This document shows positions 1-6,334 of a stretch of 7,642 bases of DNA, piece by piece. The notes beneath the pieces are model-generated. The model did no database searches, was not told where the DNA came from, and saw nothing but the letters and a program-made list of their open reading frames with translations. The number at the start of each line of letters is the position of its first letter. Position 1 is the first letter of the stretch. The translations under genes and the position numbers were made by a program. This stretch comes from Rhodospirillales bacterium (GTDB lineage: Bacteria > Pseudomonadota > Alphaproteobacteria > Rhodospirillales > Casp-alpha2): the NCBI GenBank assembly GCA_021775275.1, contig JAJFIE010000253.1, positions 1-7,642 of the forward strand, given 5' to 3'.

Positions 1-8
1 CGCCTCAT
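1..8 (-). CDS. Possible start of a divergent gene (only the first codons)
   Basis: An ATG on the minus strand at 8-6 leads out of the window, so only Met-Arg and part of a third codon are visible and the product cannot be named. Support comes from what precedes it. A strong Shine-Dalgarno-like GGAGAAGG lies at 19-12, with 7 bases between GGAG and the ATG. A -10-like hexamer sits at 62-57, and an Fnr/Dnr-type palindrome is centred at 91.5, in class II geometry relative to it. The alternative is that this DNA is the interior of a minus-strand gene in the neighbouring frame, which stays open through this region. The call rests on inference from promoter layout. Confidence 0.33.
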
Positions 9-56
9 AAACCTTCTCCAGATGTGCAAAGCACTCCCCCTCAGTGACCCGCGCTG

Positions 57-62
57 ATAATG
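57..62 (-). promoter_or_regulatory. Candidate -10 element of a divergent promoter
   Basis: Read on the minus strand this is CATTAT, 4 of 6 matches to TATAAT. It ends about 7 bases before a predicted start of transcription near position 50. That puts the palindrome at 85-98 close to -41.5, the usual place for an Fnr-family activator that replaces the -35 element. There are 22 bases between palindrome and hexamer. A leader of about 42 bases would precede the ATG at 8. Confidence 0.35.
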
Positions 63-84
63 CTGACGTGGACAGCTTGCCGCC

Positions 85-98
85 TTGACCTTGATCAA
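85..98. promoter_or_regulatory. Fnr/Dnr-type operator, upstream box
   Basis: The sequence TTGACCTTGATCAA fits the Fnr-family consensus TTGAT-N4-ATCAA with one change (TTGAC in the left arm). It is centred at 91.5, about 86 bases upstream of the predicted nosR transcript start and 41.5 bases from a predicted divergent start near position 50. It may therefore serve the divergent promoter, act as a second upstream site for nosR, or both. The regulator encoded at 5298-4606 has the E-x-x-S-R reading residues expected to bind such a site. Confidence 0.72.
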
Positions 99-129
99 TT
101 TTCGGGCAGTTAATTTTCCGGAACATATC

Positions 130-143
130 TTGACCTGCGTCAA
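130..143. promoter_or_regulatory. Fnr/Dnr-type operator of the nosR promoter
   Basis: TTGACCTGCGTCAA is a perfectly symmetric TTGAC-N4-GTCAA palindrome, with one deviation per arm from the Fnr consensus. Its centre at 136.5 lies 45 bases from that of the box at 85-98. With the -10-like hexamer at 167-172 it sits at about -41.5 from a transcript start near 178, the class II activator position. Activation of nosR by Fnr/Dnr-type proteins under low oxygen or NO is known from other denitrifiers; here it is inferred. Confidence 0.75.
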
Positions 144-166
144 GGACAGCCCGCTGGTTCCCATTG

Positions 167-172
167 GATAAA
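167..172 (+). promoter_or_regulatory. Candidate -10 element of the nosR promoter
   Basis: GATAAA matches TATAAT at 4 of 6 positions and lies 23 bases after the Fnr/Dnr palindrome at 130-143. No good -35 element is seen, as expected for an activator-dependent promoter. The transcript would begin near 178, giving a leader of about 36 bases. The ribosome site is modest: AAGGA at 195-199, 14 bases before the ATG. Confidence 0.42.
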
Positions 173-213
173 GGCTGCTGTATGCGCCCGCGTGAAGGAA
201 GCTGAGAACACCA

Positions 214-2409
214 ATGTCCGAGCATCATCGAGACAGTCTGTATTATGTGGTCAGGTTACAGCGCCATGCCCTCATGGTCCTTATCATTGTGCTGATATCC
301 GTAGGGGGATTCCTGTCGATTTCAGCAAACGTGCATGCAGATAATGGCGCGTCCTTCTCCTCTCTTGATCTGGCCCGGGTCTTTCCGGGCGCCGACAACA
401 TGGGGACTACGGCGGGTGAAATTCCTTCAGCGCCTGCTTATCAAGGCGGTGAATTGATCGGCTATATCTTCTCCACACTGGATACAGTAGGAACCATTGG
501 TTTCTCCGGTAAGCCCATTGATATCGCCGTGGGCATGAACCTCGCCGGTGAAATTACCGGGGCGCAGATTCTGCACCACAGCGAACCTATCCTGATCATC
601 GGGGTTTCGCCTGCCGCGCTCCATGAATTCGTGAGCGGGTTTCAGGGCATCAATGTGGGCACGGCATTGCAGGAACGCAAAAACGACACATCGGGCCAGA
701 GCATTCCCGATGCGGTTACCGGTGCGAGTATCAGCAGTGCGGTGATCGCCGACGGCATTATCCGGGCGGGGCGTGCCGTGGCCAGAGCCCGCAACCTGTT
801 GAATGACGGGGCCGATGCCGCCTATCTCAAACGGGAGGAATTTCAGAATGCCGACTGGCAGACCTTGCGCAATGACGGATCCATTGTTGATACCGCATAC
901 TCTCAACGTCAGGTAGAACAGACCTTTGCCGATCAGGGATGGACACTGGCCGAACAAACCGCCAGTGATGCTCCGTTCCTGAACATCAGTATTGCCCTGA
1001 TCTCACCAGCCCGCATTGGCCAGAACCTGTTGGGCAAACGCACGTTTTCTCGCCTGCTTCGGCAATTGGGCCCGGACGATAACGTCATCCTGCTCGGCGC
1101 CAACGGGCGGTATTCTTTCAAGGGAACCGGATGGGTCAAATCCGGCGCCTTTGATCGGCTGCAACTGGTCCAGGGCAGCCGGACTCTGATATTTACAACA
1201 GACCAGCACCAGAACGTGGAAGCCCTGTCCCCGGCTGATGCACCGGAATTCCGGGAAATCGGCGTGTTCGCCATCCCGAAGGAGTCAGGCTTCGATCCGT
1301 TGAAACCGTGGCGCATAGATGTACGCATTCAGCGCGAGATCGCCCAGGGTGGGCAGGCCTCTGTCATCCTGCCGTTTTCCTACGTGATCCCGGATGCCTA
1401 CATCGTCTCGGCACAAGGGGGGCTCATTGAAGAGAGCGCGATCAACCGGACCGACACCCAGATGGTATTGTGGGAATCGATCTGGCGCGACTACACGGGT
1501 CGGATCATCATCTTGATGATCTTGCTGGGCGTGCTGACGGCCGTTCTGGTGTTCCAGGACCTGATCGTCCATCAAGTCCACCGCTATCACATCTTCCGCA
1601 TTGGATTCCTGAGCTTTGTCGTGATCTGGCTCGGCTGGTATGCGGGCGGGCAGCTCTCGGTCGTCAACGTGCTGACCTTCGCCCACGCCCTGATGGATAA
1701 GTTCATGTGGTCGTATTTCCTGCTCGACCCGTTGATGTTCATCCTGTGGGGATATGTCGCCATCGCCATGCTGTTCTGGGGTCGCGGTGTGTTCTGTGGC
1801 TGGCTGTGCCCCTTCGGCGCCTTGCAGGAACTGATTAATACCGTCGCCCGGCGATTTGCAATTCCCCAATTCACCCTGCCCTGGGGGCTTCACGAACGCC
1901 TTTGGCCCATCAAGTACATCATATTCCTGGGATTGTTCGCTATCTCGCTGACCGATATTGCCCTGGCCATGCGCAGCGCCGAGGTTGAGCCGTTCAAGAC
2001 AGCAATTACGTTACGTTTTTTGCGGGAATGGCCCTACGTCAGCTTCGCCGTGGCCATGCTCACGGCGAGTCTGTTTATCGAGCGGTTTTATTGCCGTTAC
2101 CTGTGTGGATTGGGTGCTGCCCTCGCCATCCCGGCCCGCCTGCGCATGTTTGAATGGCTGAAACGCCGCCATCAATGTGGCAGTGAATGTGATGTGTGTG
2201 CCACGCGCTGCACGGTTCAGGCCATTCACCCGACGGGGCAGATCAATCCCAACGAATGTATCTATTGTCTGGAATGCCAGACGGTGTACTTCGATAATCA
2301 TCTGTGTCCGCCGTTGGCTGTCCTGCGAAAAAAACGTGAACGCCGCAAAGCACTTTCAGAGGCGTCGGCGCAAATTGAGAATTCAGCGGTCGAGGATGTA
2401 ACACAATGA
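214..2409 (+). CDS. nosR: NosR, membrane flavo-iron-sulfur protein for N2O respiration
   Basis: NosR is a polytopic membrane protein needed for expression of, and electron supply to, periplasmic nitrous oxide reductase. At 731 residues it is near the family length. A hydrophobic export/anchor segment lies at about 20-41. A periplasmic FMN-binding domain (about 78-190) holds the covalent flavin motif D166-A-V-T169-G-A-S, with Thr169 the predicted FMN carrier. Five membrane segments follow at about 429-450, 459-480, 498-522, 563-582 and 603-622. Two cytoplasmic Cys motifs are C528-x3-C532-P and C627-x3-C631, the second followed by Gly where NosR normally has Pro. The C-terminal ferredoxin-like part has C655-x3-C659-x2-C662-x3-C666 and C682-x2-C685-x2-C688-x9-C698-P, the usual NosR spacing. 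Start 214 is chosen for its charged head before the hydrophobic segment; ATG 274 would remove it. The stop overlaps the apbE start. Confidence 0.95.
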   Translation: MSEHHRDSLYYVVRLQRHALMVLIIVLISVGGFLSISANVHADNGASFSSLDLARVFPGADNMGTTAGEIPSAPAYQGGELIGYIFSTLDTVGTIGFSGKPIDIAVGMNLAGEITGAQILHHSEPILIIGVSPAALHEFVSGFQGINVGTALQERKNDTSGQSIPDAVTGASISSAVIADGIIRAGRAVARARNLLNDGADAAYLKREEFQNADWQTLRNDGSIVDTAYSQRQVEQTFADQGWTLAEQTASDAPFLNISIALISPARIGQNLLGKRTFSRLLRQLGPDDNVILLGANGRYSFKGTGWVKSGAFDRLQLVQGSRTLIFTTDQHQNVEALSPADAPEFREIGVFAIPKESGFDPLKPWRIDVRIQREIAQGGQASVILPFSYVIPDAYIVSAQGGLIEESAINRTDTQMVLWESIWRDYTGRIIILMILLGVLTAVLVFQDLIVHQVHRYHIFRIGFLSFVVIWLGWYAGGQLSVVNVLTFAHALMDKFMWSYFLLDPLMFILWGYVAIAMLFWGRGVFCGWLCPFGALQELINTVARRFAIPQFTLPWGLHERLWPIKYIIFLGLFAISLTDIALAMRSAEVEPFKTAITLRFLREWPYVSFAVAMLTASLFIERFYCRYLCGLGAALAIPARLRMFEWLKRRHQCGSECDVCATRCTVQAIHPTGQINPNECIYCLECQTVYFDNHLCPPLAVLRKKRERRKALSEASAQIENSAVEDVTQ

Positions 2410-3389
2410 CGCCCGGATTGAATAATACGGCGGTATCGCGCCGGTGTGTGTTGTCATTGGCCGTGGGCGCACTGGCGACCCCAACATTTGGTGCGTCTTC
2501 TTTTGCATCAGTTTTTCCAGTATTTGAATGGAAAGGAACAGCGCTCGGAGCACCTGCACGAATTCTCATCGCCCATAACGACCGCAAGGCGGCACTTTCG
2601 GTGATCCACCGTGCCGTTACGGAGTTGGAGCGGATTGAGGATCAATTCAGCCTTTACCGTGACTCCTCCGCCCTTTCCCGTCTCAACCGCCATGGCGCTC
2701 TTGTTGATCCCAGCATGGACATGCGCCATCTGATCACCCTGTCGCTCCACTTGGGCCGACTGAGCAGCGGGGCCTTCGATATTTCTGTCCAGCCGTTGTG
2801 GAAATTTCTGGCAACTCACTTCGCACAAAATCCTTTGGGGTCTGACCCACAGGCCCTGAGCGACGTCCAACGCCTGGTAGACTATCGCCAAATCGGAATT
2901 TCCGATCGACAGATTACGCTGGCGGACGGCATGTCGCTTACCCTGAATGGCATCGCACAGGGTTATGCAACGGATCGCGTCGTCACCGTCCTGCGGGCGA
3001 ACGGTTTTCCAAATGCTCTTGTCGAATTGGGTGAGGCCTATGGTGCGGGTGAGCGATCTCCGTCAATGCCGTGGCAGGTTGGCATCCGGGAAAGCGCTCC
3101 GGATCGTCTGCTTCCCCTTGCCGGACGCGCCCTCGCCGTCTCGTCCAGCGAAAGCACCCTGTTTTCTCAGGCCAGTGGATATTCACACATTCTCCATCCG
3201 CATTCAGAATCCTCAACGCCACGCAATCGGATTGTTTATGTTACCCATTCCAGCGCGACCGTTGCCGATGCGCTGTCCACCGCACTCTGTGTCATGCCGC
3301 CCGAACAGGCGCCACATCTGGTGCCACAGTTCCCGGGGGCGGAAGCCTTCGAGATCACGACAAAAGGTGTTCACAAACAACTGGGCTGA
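2406..3389 (+). CDS. nosX: NosX-like FAD:protein FMN transferase (ApbE family)
   Basis: ApbE-family enzymes attach FMN from FAD to Thr/Ser of periplasmic flavoproteins in a Mg2+-dependent reaction; the likely substrate is Thr169 of the upstream NosR. The 327-residue protein starts with a Tat-like signal (S11-R12-R13-C-V-L, then a hydrophobic run to about residue 30), consistent with periplasmic action. Family motifs in order are FSLYRDSSALSRLN (81-94), SGAFDISVQPLW (121-132), LNGIAQGYATD (180-190), VELGEAYGAG (206-215), HILHP (261-265) and ADALSTAL (287-294). The ELGE form in place of the common GG fits the NosX branch as I remember it. The ATG overlaps the nosR stop (ATGA), and GAGGA at 2392-2396 precedes it by 9 bases, so translation is coupled. 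Naming it NosX rather than generic ApbE rests on context. Confidence 0.9.
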   Translation: MTPGLNNTAVSRRCVLSLAVGALATPTFGASSFASVFPVFEWKGTALGAPARILIAHNDRKAALSVIHRAVTELERIEDQFSLYRDSSALSRLNRHGALVDPSMDMRHLITLSLHLGRLSSGAFDISVQPLWKFLATHFAQNPLGSDPQALSDVQRLVDYRQIGISDRQITLADGMSLTLNGIAQGYATDRVVTVLRANGFPNALVELGEAYGAGERSPSMPWQVGIRESAPDRLLPLAGRALAVSSSESTLFSQASGYSHILHPHSESSTPRNRIVYVTHSSATVADALSTALCVMPPEQAPHLVPQFPGAEAFEITTKGVHKQLG

Positions 3390-3419
3390 TGCCCGCCAAA
3401 CAATCAAGAAAGCACTCCT

Positions 3420-4601
3420 ATGAACGTTCGCTTTGATACCTTTTTTTCCTATGGCTTCCGACCCTTCTTCCTTATGGGTGGCCTCTACGCCGTCATTGCC
3501 GTTGTACCGTGGGCCGTGAAATTTATGCCAATTGGTGATCAGGGACTGATGGGCCTGCCCACACCAACAATCGAGTGGCATGCTCACGAAATGCTGTTTG
3601 GTTACGCATCGGCCATCATCGCCGGTTTTTTTCTGACAGCCGTTCCAAGCTGGACCAAACGCAAACCGGTTTCCGGAAAACCACTCATGGCGCTTGCCCT
3701 GCTCTGGGCTCTGGGGCGGCTGGTGAACTGGTTGCCCGATCAGGTTCCCGGTGTCGTGGCGGCGATCATTGATAGCGCCTTTGTACCGCTCCTTGTTGCC
3801 CTGGTTATTCGCGCACTGATCGCAGGATGGAGCAAACGCAACCTGATCTTCCTGCCTATCTTCGCCGGCTTGTTCGCGGCGAACGTCATGGTTCATCTCG
3901 ACCGTCTTGGCATAGCCGATGGCATCGCATCGCAAGGTCACCGGTTGGCCCTTGATTTGATTGTCGCGTTGATTATCGTTCTGGGCGGTCGGGTCATTCC
4001 GGCCTTCACCACCAACTTTCTGCGCAATCACGGTGAGACCGTTCTGCCACATCAGTCCGATATGATGACCCGTCTGGCAGTGCTTTCTGCCGCCGCCATG
4101 GTTATCGCTAATCAGGTTTCCCCCGATTCACTGTTGAGTGGAACTATCATCGCCCTGGCCGCCATCATCAATACCATTCGCTTCGCCGGCTGGCGCGGGC
4201 ACCGTATTCTCAGGTTCCCGATTTTGTGGATTTTGTTCCTGGGCTACGGCTTCATGATACTTGGCCTGGCGGCGGACGCCATGGCCATCCTCGGTAACTG
4301 GTTGCCACGTACCGCTGCCGACCATCTGTTAACCATCGGCGGCGTTGGTTGCATGACATTGGGTGTCATGACCCGGGCCGCGCTGGGACATACAGGGCGA
4401 ACCCCACATGCTTCACCGGCTATGGTCGTGGCATTCATTGCATTGGGTATTGCCGCATTGCTGCGCACGTTCGGTCCCGTTTTCTGGCCTGAACACTACG
4501 CCGTGACCATGGCAACGGTGGGCGTTATGTGGATCGCGGCGTTTTCCATTTTCTCGATAACCTTCTGGCCGATTCTCACGCGCCCGCGCACCGGTCAGTA
4601 G
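3420..4601 (+). CDS. nnrS: NnrS family membrane protein, nitric oxide tolerance
   Basis: NnrS proteins are polytopic inner-membrane haem/copper proteins of denitrifiers and some pathogens that help cells withstand NO stress; the chemistry is not settled. The 393-residue product is hydrophobic throughout (roughly 12 membrane segments) and of normal family length. Recognisable signatures are YGFRPFFL (11-18), WHAHEMLFGYA (53-63) followed by GFFLTAVPSWT (69-79), the histidine at HLDR (159-162), GGRVIPAFTTNF (189-200), DHLLTIGGVGCMTLGVMTR (301-319) and GHTGR (323-327). The conserved histidines are candidate metal ligands. It starts 30 bases after apbE with only a weak AAGAAAG (3406-3412) ribosome site, and so probably belongs to the nosR transcript. 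It ends 4 bases from the converging regulator gene, with no hairpin-plus-T terminator visible. Confidence 0.93.
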   Translation: MNVRFDTFFSYGFRPFFLMGGLYAVIAVVPWAVKFMPIGDQGLMGLPTPTIEWHAHEMLFGYASAIIAGFFLTAVPSWTKRKPVSGKPLMALALLWALGRLVNWLPDQVPGVVAAIIDSAFVPLLVALVIRALIAGWSKRNLIFLPIFAGLFAANVMVHLDRLGIADGIASQGHRLALDLIVALIIVLGGRVIPAFTTNFLRNHGETVLPHQSDMMTRLAVLSAAAMVIANQVSPDSLLSGTIIALAAIINTIRFAGWRGHRILRFPILWILFLGYGFMILGLAADAMAILGNWLPRTAADHLLTIGGVGCMTLGVMTRAALGHTGRTPHASPAMVVAFIALGIAALLRTFGPVFWPEHYAVTMATVGVMWIAAFSIFSITFWPILTRPRTGQ

Positions 4602-4605
4602 TGGA

Positions 4606-5298
4606 TTAGCTCAGGCCGACGCTCTCGCCTTCGCTGTAGCGTTCGAGCAGGGCGATATCCGAAATGATCACACGTTCCCGCTCGGTGCGAACGCCGTAAT
4701 TACGCAGTCGGGCCAGAATTCTCGACAGGCTTTCCGGTTGAATCCCTAACCGAGCTGAAATGACAGATTTGTCATAGGGGAGCGCTACGACAGCTTCACC
4801 ATCGTCCGTCGAACAGAGGCGCAGCAAAAACTGGGCAACCCGCTGGCTCGCGGTCCGTGTCTTCAGGCTTTCGATCTCGCCAACCAGATGATGCATGCGT
4901 TTTGATAGCGACGACAGCATGGTCAGGCCGACTTCCGGATTTTCTTTCAGATAATGGACAAAATTCACCGAACGGATCGGTAAGACCCGCGCCTCCTCGA
5001 CCACCTCGGAACTGGCCGGATAGTTTCCACCGATAAATGCCATGGCCTCAGCCAACGTCTCGCCCCGTGTGAAAATACCAATAACGGCCTCACCGCCGTC
5101 AATGGTTTCACGATAGACCTTCACCCAGCCGTCGAAGACGAAATAGAAGTAATCCACCGGATCCTCGCGGGTGAAAAGAACGTACCCCTTGGGGTATGTC
5201 TTGACGGCTGCACTACCAAGAATGGCCTGTGCATCAGCATCCGACAGCCCCTGAAACAAAGGGTGGTTGCGGATAAGCGAAAATTCTTCCTGCTTCAT
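4606..5298 (-). CDS. dnr: DNR-type Crp/Fnr family transcription regulator
   Basis: This 230-residue regulator has a cyclic-nucleotide-binding-like sensor barrel (about 15-125), a dimer helix (about 122-148) and a winged-helix DNA-binding domain (about 150-225). Its recognition helix carries E189-x-x-S192-R193, the Fnr residues that read TTGA half-sites, and the segment IQPESLSRI closely resembles Pseudomonas DNR as I recall it. TLAEAMAFI (81-89) also resembles DNR. The only cysteine is C162, so it cannot hold an Fnr-type oxygen-sensing Fe-S cluster. DNR proteins sense NO through haem, and that role is inferred here. It would bind the two boxes upstream of nosR. It lies 89 bases after the hemerythrin gene on the same strand. 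No Fnr box is seen directly in front of it, and its ribosome site is weak. The exact subgroup (DNR versus NnrR) is uncertain. Confidence 0.88.
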   Translation of the reverse strand: MKQEEFSLIRNHPLFQGLSDADAQAILGSAAVKTYPKGYVLFTREDPVDYFYFVFDGWVKVYRETIDGGEAVIGIFTRGETLAEAMAFIGGNYPASSEVVEEARVLPIRSVNFVHYLKENPEVGLTMLSSLSKRMHHLVGEIESLKTRTASQRVAQFLLRLCSTDDGEAVVALPYDKSVISARLGIQPESLSRILARLRNYGVRTERERVIISDIALLERYSEGESVGLS

Positions 5299-5345
5299 AG
5301 AATCCGTGACCTGTTCAAAGCAATGTCCCTCAACCCGACGTTACC

Positions 5346-5353
5346 TGACGTCA
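5346..5353. promoter_or_regulatory. TGACGTCA palindrome in the gap upstream of the regulator gene
   Basis: A perfect 8-base palindrome lies in the 89-base gap between the hemerythrin and regulator genes, about 50 bases before the regulator start. Its flanks extend the symmetry imperfectly (CCTGACGTCACAGG). It does not match the TTGA-N6-TCAA layout. It could be an operator for another factor or chance; nothing else in the gap resembles a good promoter. Confidence 0.2.
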
Positions 5354-5387
5354 CAGGATTGGGAAAGTTTTCTGGAAACCGCGACAG

Positions 5388-5801
5388 CTACCTATCGAGG
5401 CCTGCACGGTGAAGTTTGGAATCCATGGTGCTGAAATGGGTCACGAACCATGATGTCAGGTGCGATATGAACTCGGCCCGCCGCTCTGAATAATCACCAC
5501 CCTCAAACGCATCCATGATATCGCGGATTTCATCAAGAAGCCCCTCATGGTCTTCTTTGTGCGGTACGAAGTCCACGTAGGATGCCTGACGCATGAGCAA
5601 CTCTTCCAGGGCAAAGTGTGCGGTGATCTTGGCATTCAAATCACCGAGCGCATCGAGCACCGCCTCACGATCATCATCATCACCATCCATCAGGCAAATC
5701 ACGTTATTTACCAGACCCACCAGTTCCCGGTGTTCGTGATCCACAGAACTGATCCCGGTCCGGAATTCTTCGCGCCACTCAATTTCTGGATAGTCGTTCA
5801 T
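5388..5801 (-). CDS. Bacteriohemerythrin (single-domain di-iron protein)
   Basis: This 137-residue soluble protein is one hemerythrin four-helix bundle that binds O2, or possibly NO, at a non-haem di-iron centre. All seven expected iron ligands are present in the right order: H24 (in VDHEHREL), H62 and E66 (HFALEE), H81 and H85 (HKEDH), H122 and D127 (WFVTHFSTMD). An extra His22 lies beside the first ligand. There is no signal peptide, so it is cytoplasmic. The start is supported by a strong GGGGAGAG ribosome site at 5812-5805, about 5 bases from the ATG. It follows the unknown 171-residue gene by 17 bases and precedes the regulator gene, so it is probably in the same transcript. A run of four aspartates (41-44) comes from a GATGATGATGAT repeat. 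A role in NO or O2 buffering near the sensor is inference. Confidence 0.92.
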   Translation of the reverse strand: MNDYPEIEWREEFRTGISSVDHEHRELVGLVNNVICLMDGDDDDREAVLDALGDLNAKITAHFALEELLMRQASYVDFVPHKEDHEGLLDEIRDIMDAFEGGDYSERRAEFISHLTSWFVTHFSTMDSKLHRAGLDR

Positions 5802-5818
5802 TTGCTCTCCCCATCTCC

Positions 5819-6334
5819 CTACTGGAAGATGAATCCTTCGCCACCGGCATGGAAGTCAATTGCGAAGCTTTGCCCCGGTTCCAGGGTGACCGTTCGCTGG
5901 CTTTCATAATCATATCCTTGTTCCCGGACCGTATCACGAAGCGATGCAACGATATCATGCGTCCCGCTCGGCAAAATTATTCTCTCGTATATCCTCGACG
6001 GACCATCGCTATGCAGGCCACTCGGCGGCAGGGATTCGTCCACCATGACCTCGCCGTCAATGACCAGGCGTATATAGACCGGCAGGCGTTCGCGGGGGCA
6101 GACTTCCGCCTTTCGCATGTTGGCCGCCAGTTCAGCCAGTTCTTCACGGCTCAGGCGGCGACAACCTCCCTTGGCTTTTGCTCCATGGGCGAAACTCAGC
6201 TTGATCAACGCACTTCCCTCCGGGACCCGCGCATAAGGGGGGGAGTTGGCGAATACGCCGAGGAAAGCGGCAAACCCCGCATAGATGATGGCCTGGCCTA
6301 TAAATTGCCCGATCCGACGAAACGTCAGGGTCAT
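5819..6334 (-). CDS. Unknown membrane-anchored periplasmic protein, coupled to the cytochrome b fusion
   Basis: I do not recognise a named family. The 171-residue product has a short basic head, one hydrophobic segment (about 12-29) and a probably periplasmic remainder. The segment could be an uncleaved anchor; no clear cleavage motif is seen. Two cysteines, C58 (GGC) and C79 (VCPRERLP), could form a disulfide or bind a metal. After residue 85 it looks rich in beta strands, with IDGEV (92-96), SGTHDIVASLRD (123-134) and LEPGQSFAIDF (151-161), which suggests a small Ig-like or carboxypeptidase-regulatory-like fold. It starts inside the stop of the cytochrome b fusion (ATGA overlap), with a near-perfect AGGAGG ribosome site at 6349-6344, 9 bases from the ATG. 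It is therefore probably made together with that protein and may be an accessory subunit. That role is inference from coupling. Confidence 0.8.
   Translation of the reverse strand: MTLTFRRIGQFIGQAIIYAGFAAFLGVFANSPPYARVPEGSALIKLSFAHGAKAKGGCRRLSREELAELAANMRKAEVCPRERLPVYIRLVIDGEVMVDESLPPSGLHSDGPSRIYERIILPSGTHDIVASLRDTVREQGYDYESQRTVTLEPGQSFAIDFHAGGEGFIFQ

Noticed and set aside
1..126. Minus-strand frame open through 213-1, which could encode a partial protein from an ATG at 126
   Set aside because: It would cover the first Fnr/Dnr palindrome and end within 20 bases of the second, its ribosome site is weak, and the better-supported start at position 8 is in another frame. It cannot be excluded without the sequence to the left.
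427..957. Long minus-strand open frame inside nosR (176 codons)
   Set aside because: It lies wholly within the well-supported FMN-binding region of NosR, shows no family motif and is explained by the codon pattern of the opposite strand.
1427..1445. TTGA ... ATCAA pair inside nosR
   Set aside because: The spacing is far too long for an Fnr-type palindrome and it lies in coding sequence.
1285..1893. Minus-strand open frame of 202 codons
   Set aside because: The product is rich in His, Gln, Asp and Pro, typical of the reverse of a membrane-segment coding strand, and it overlaps the NosR membrane domain.
3213..4052. Minus-strand open frame of 279 codons
   Set aside because: It spans the end of apbE and the first half of nnrS, both of which carry full family motifs. 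Its own product has no recognisable features.
4578..4590. GC-rich hairpin candidate near the end of nnrS
   Set aside because: The arms are only about four bases and no T run follows, so it is not a convincing terminator.
5306..5318. Fnr-like element TTGAACAGGTCAC (minus strand) before the regulator gene
   Set aside because: The half-sites are separated by 5 rather than 6 bases and the right arm reads TCAC, so it does not fit an Fnr/Dnr site.
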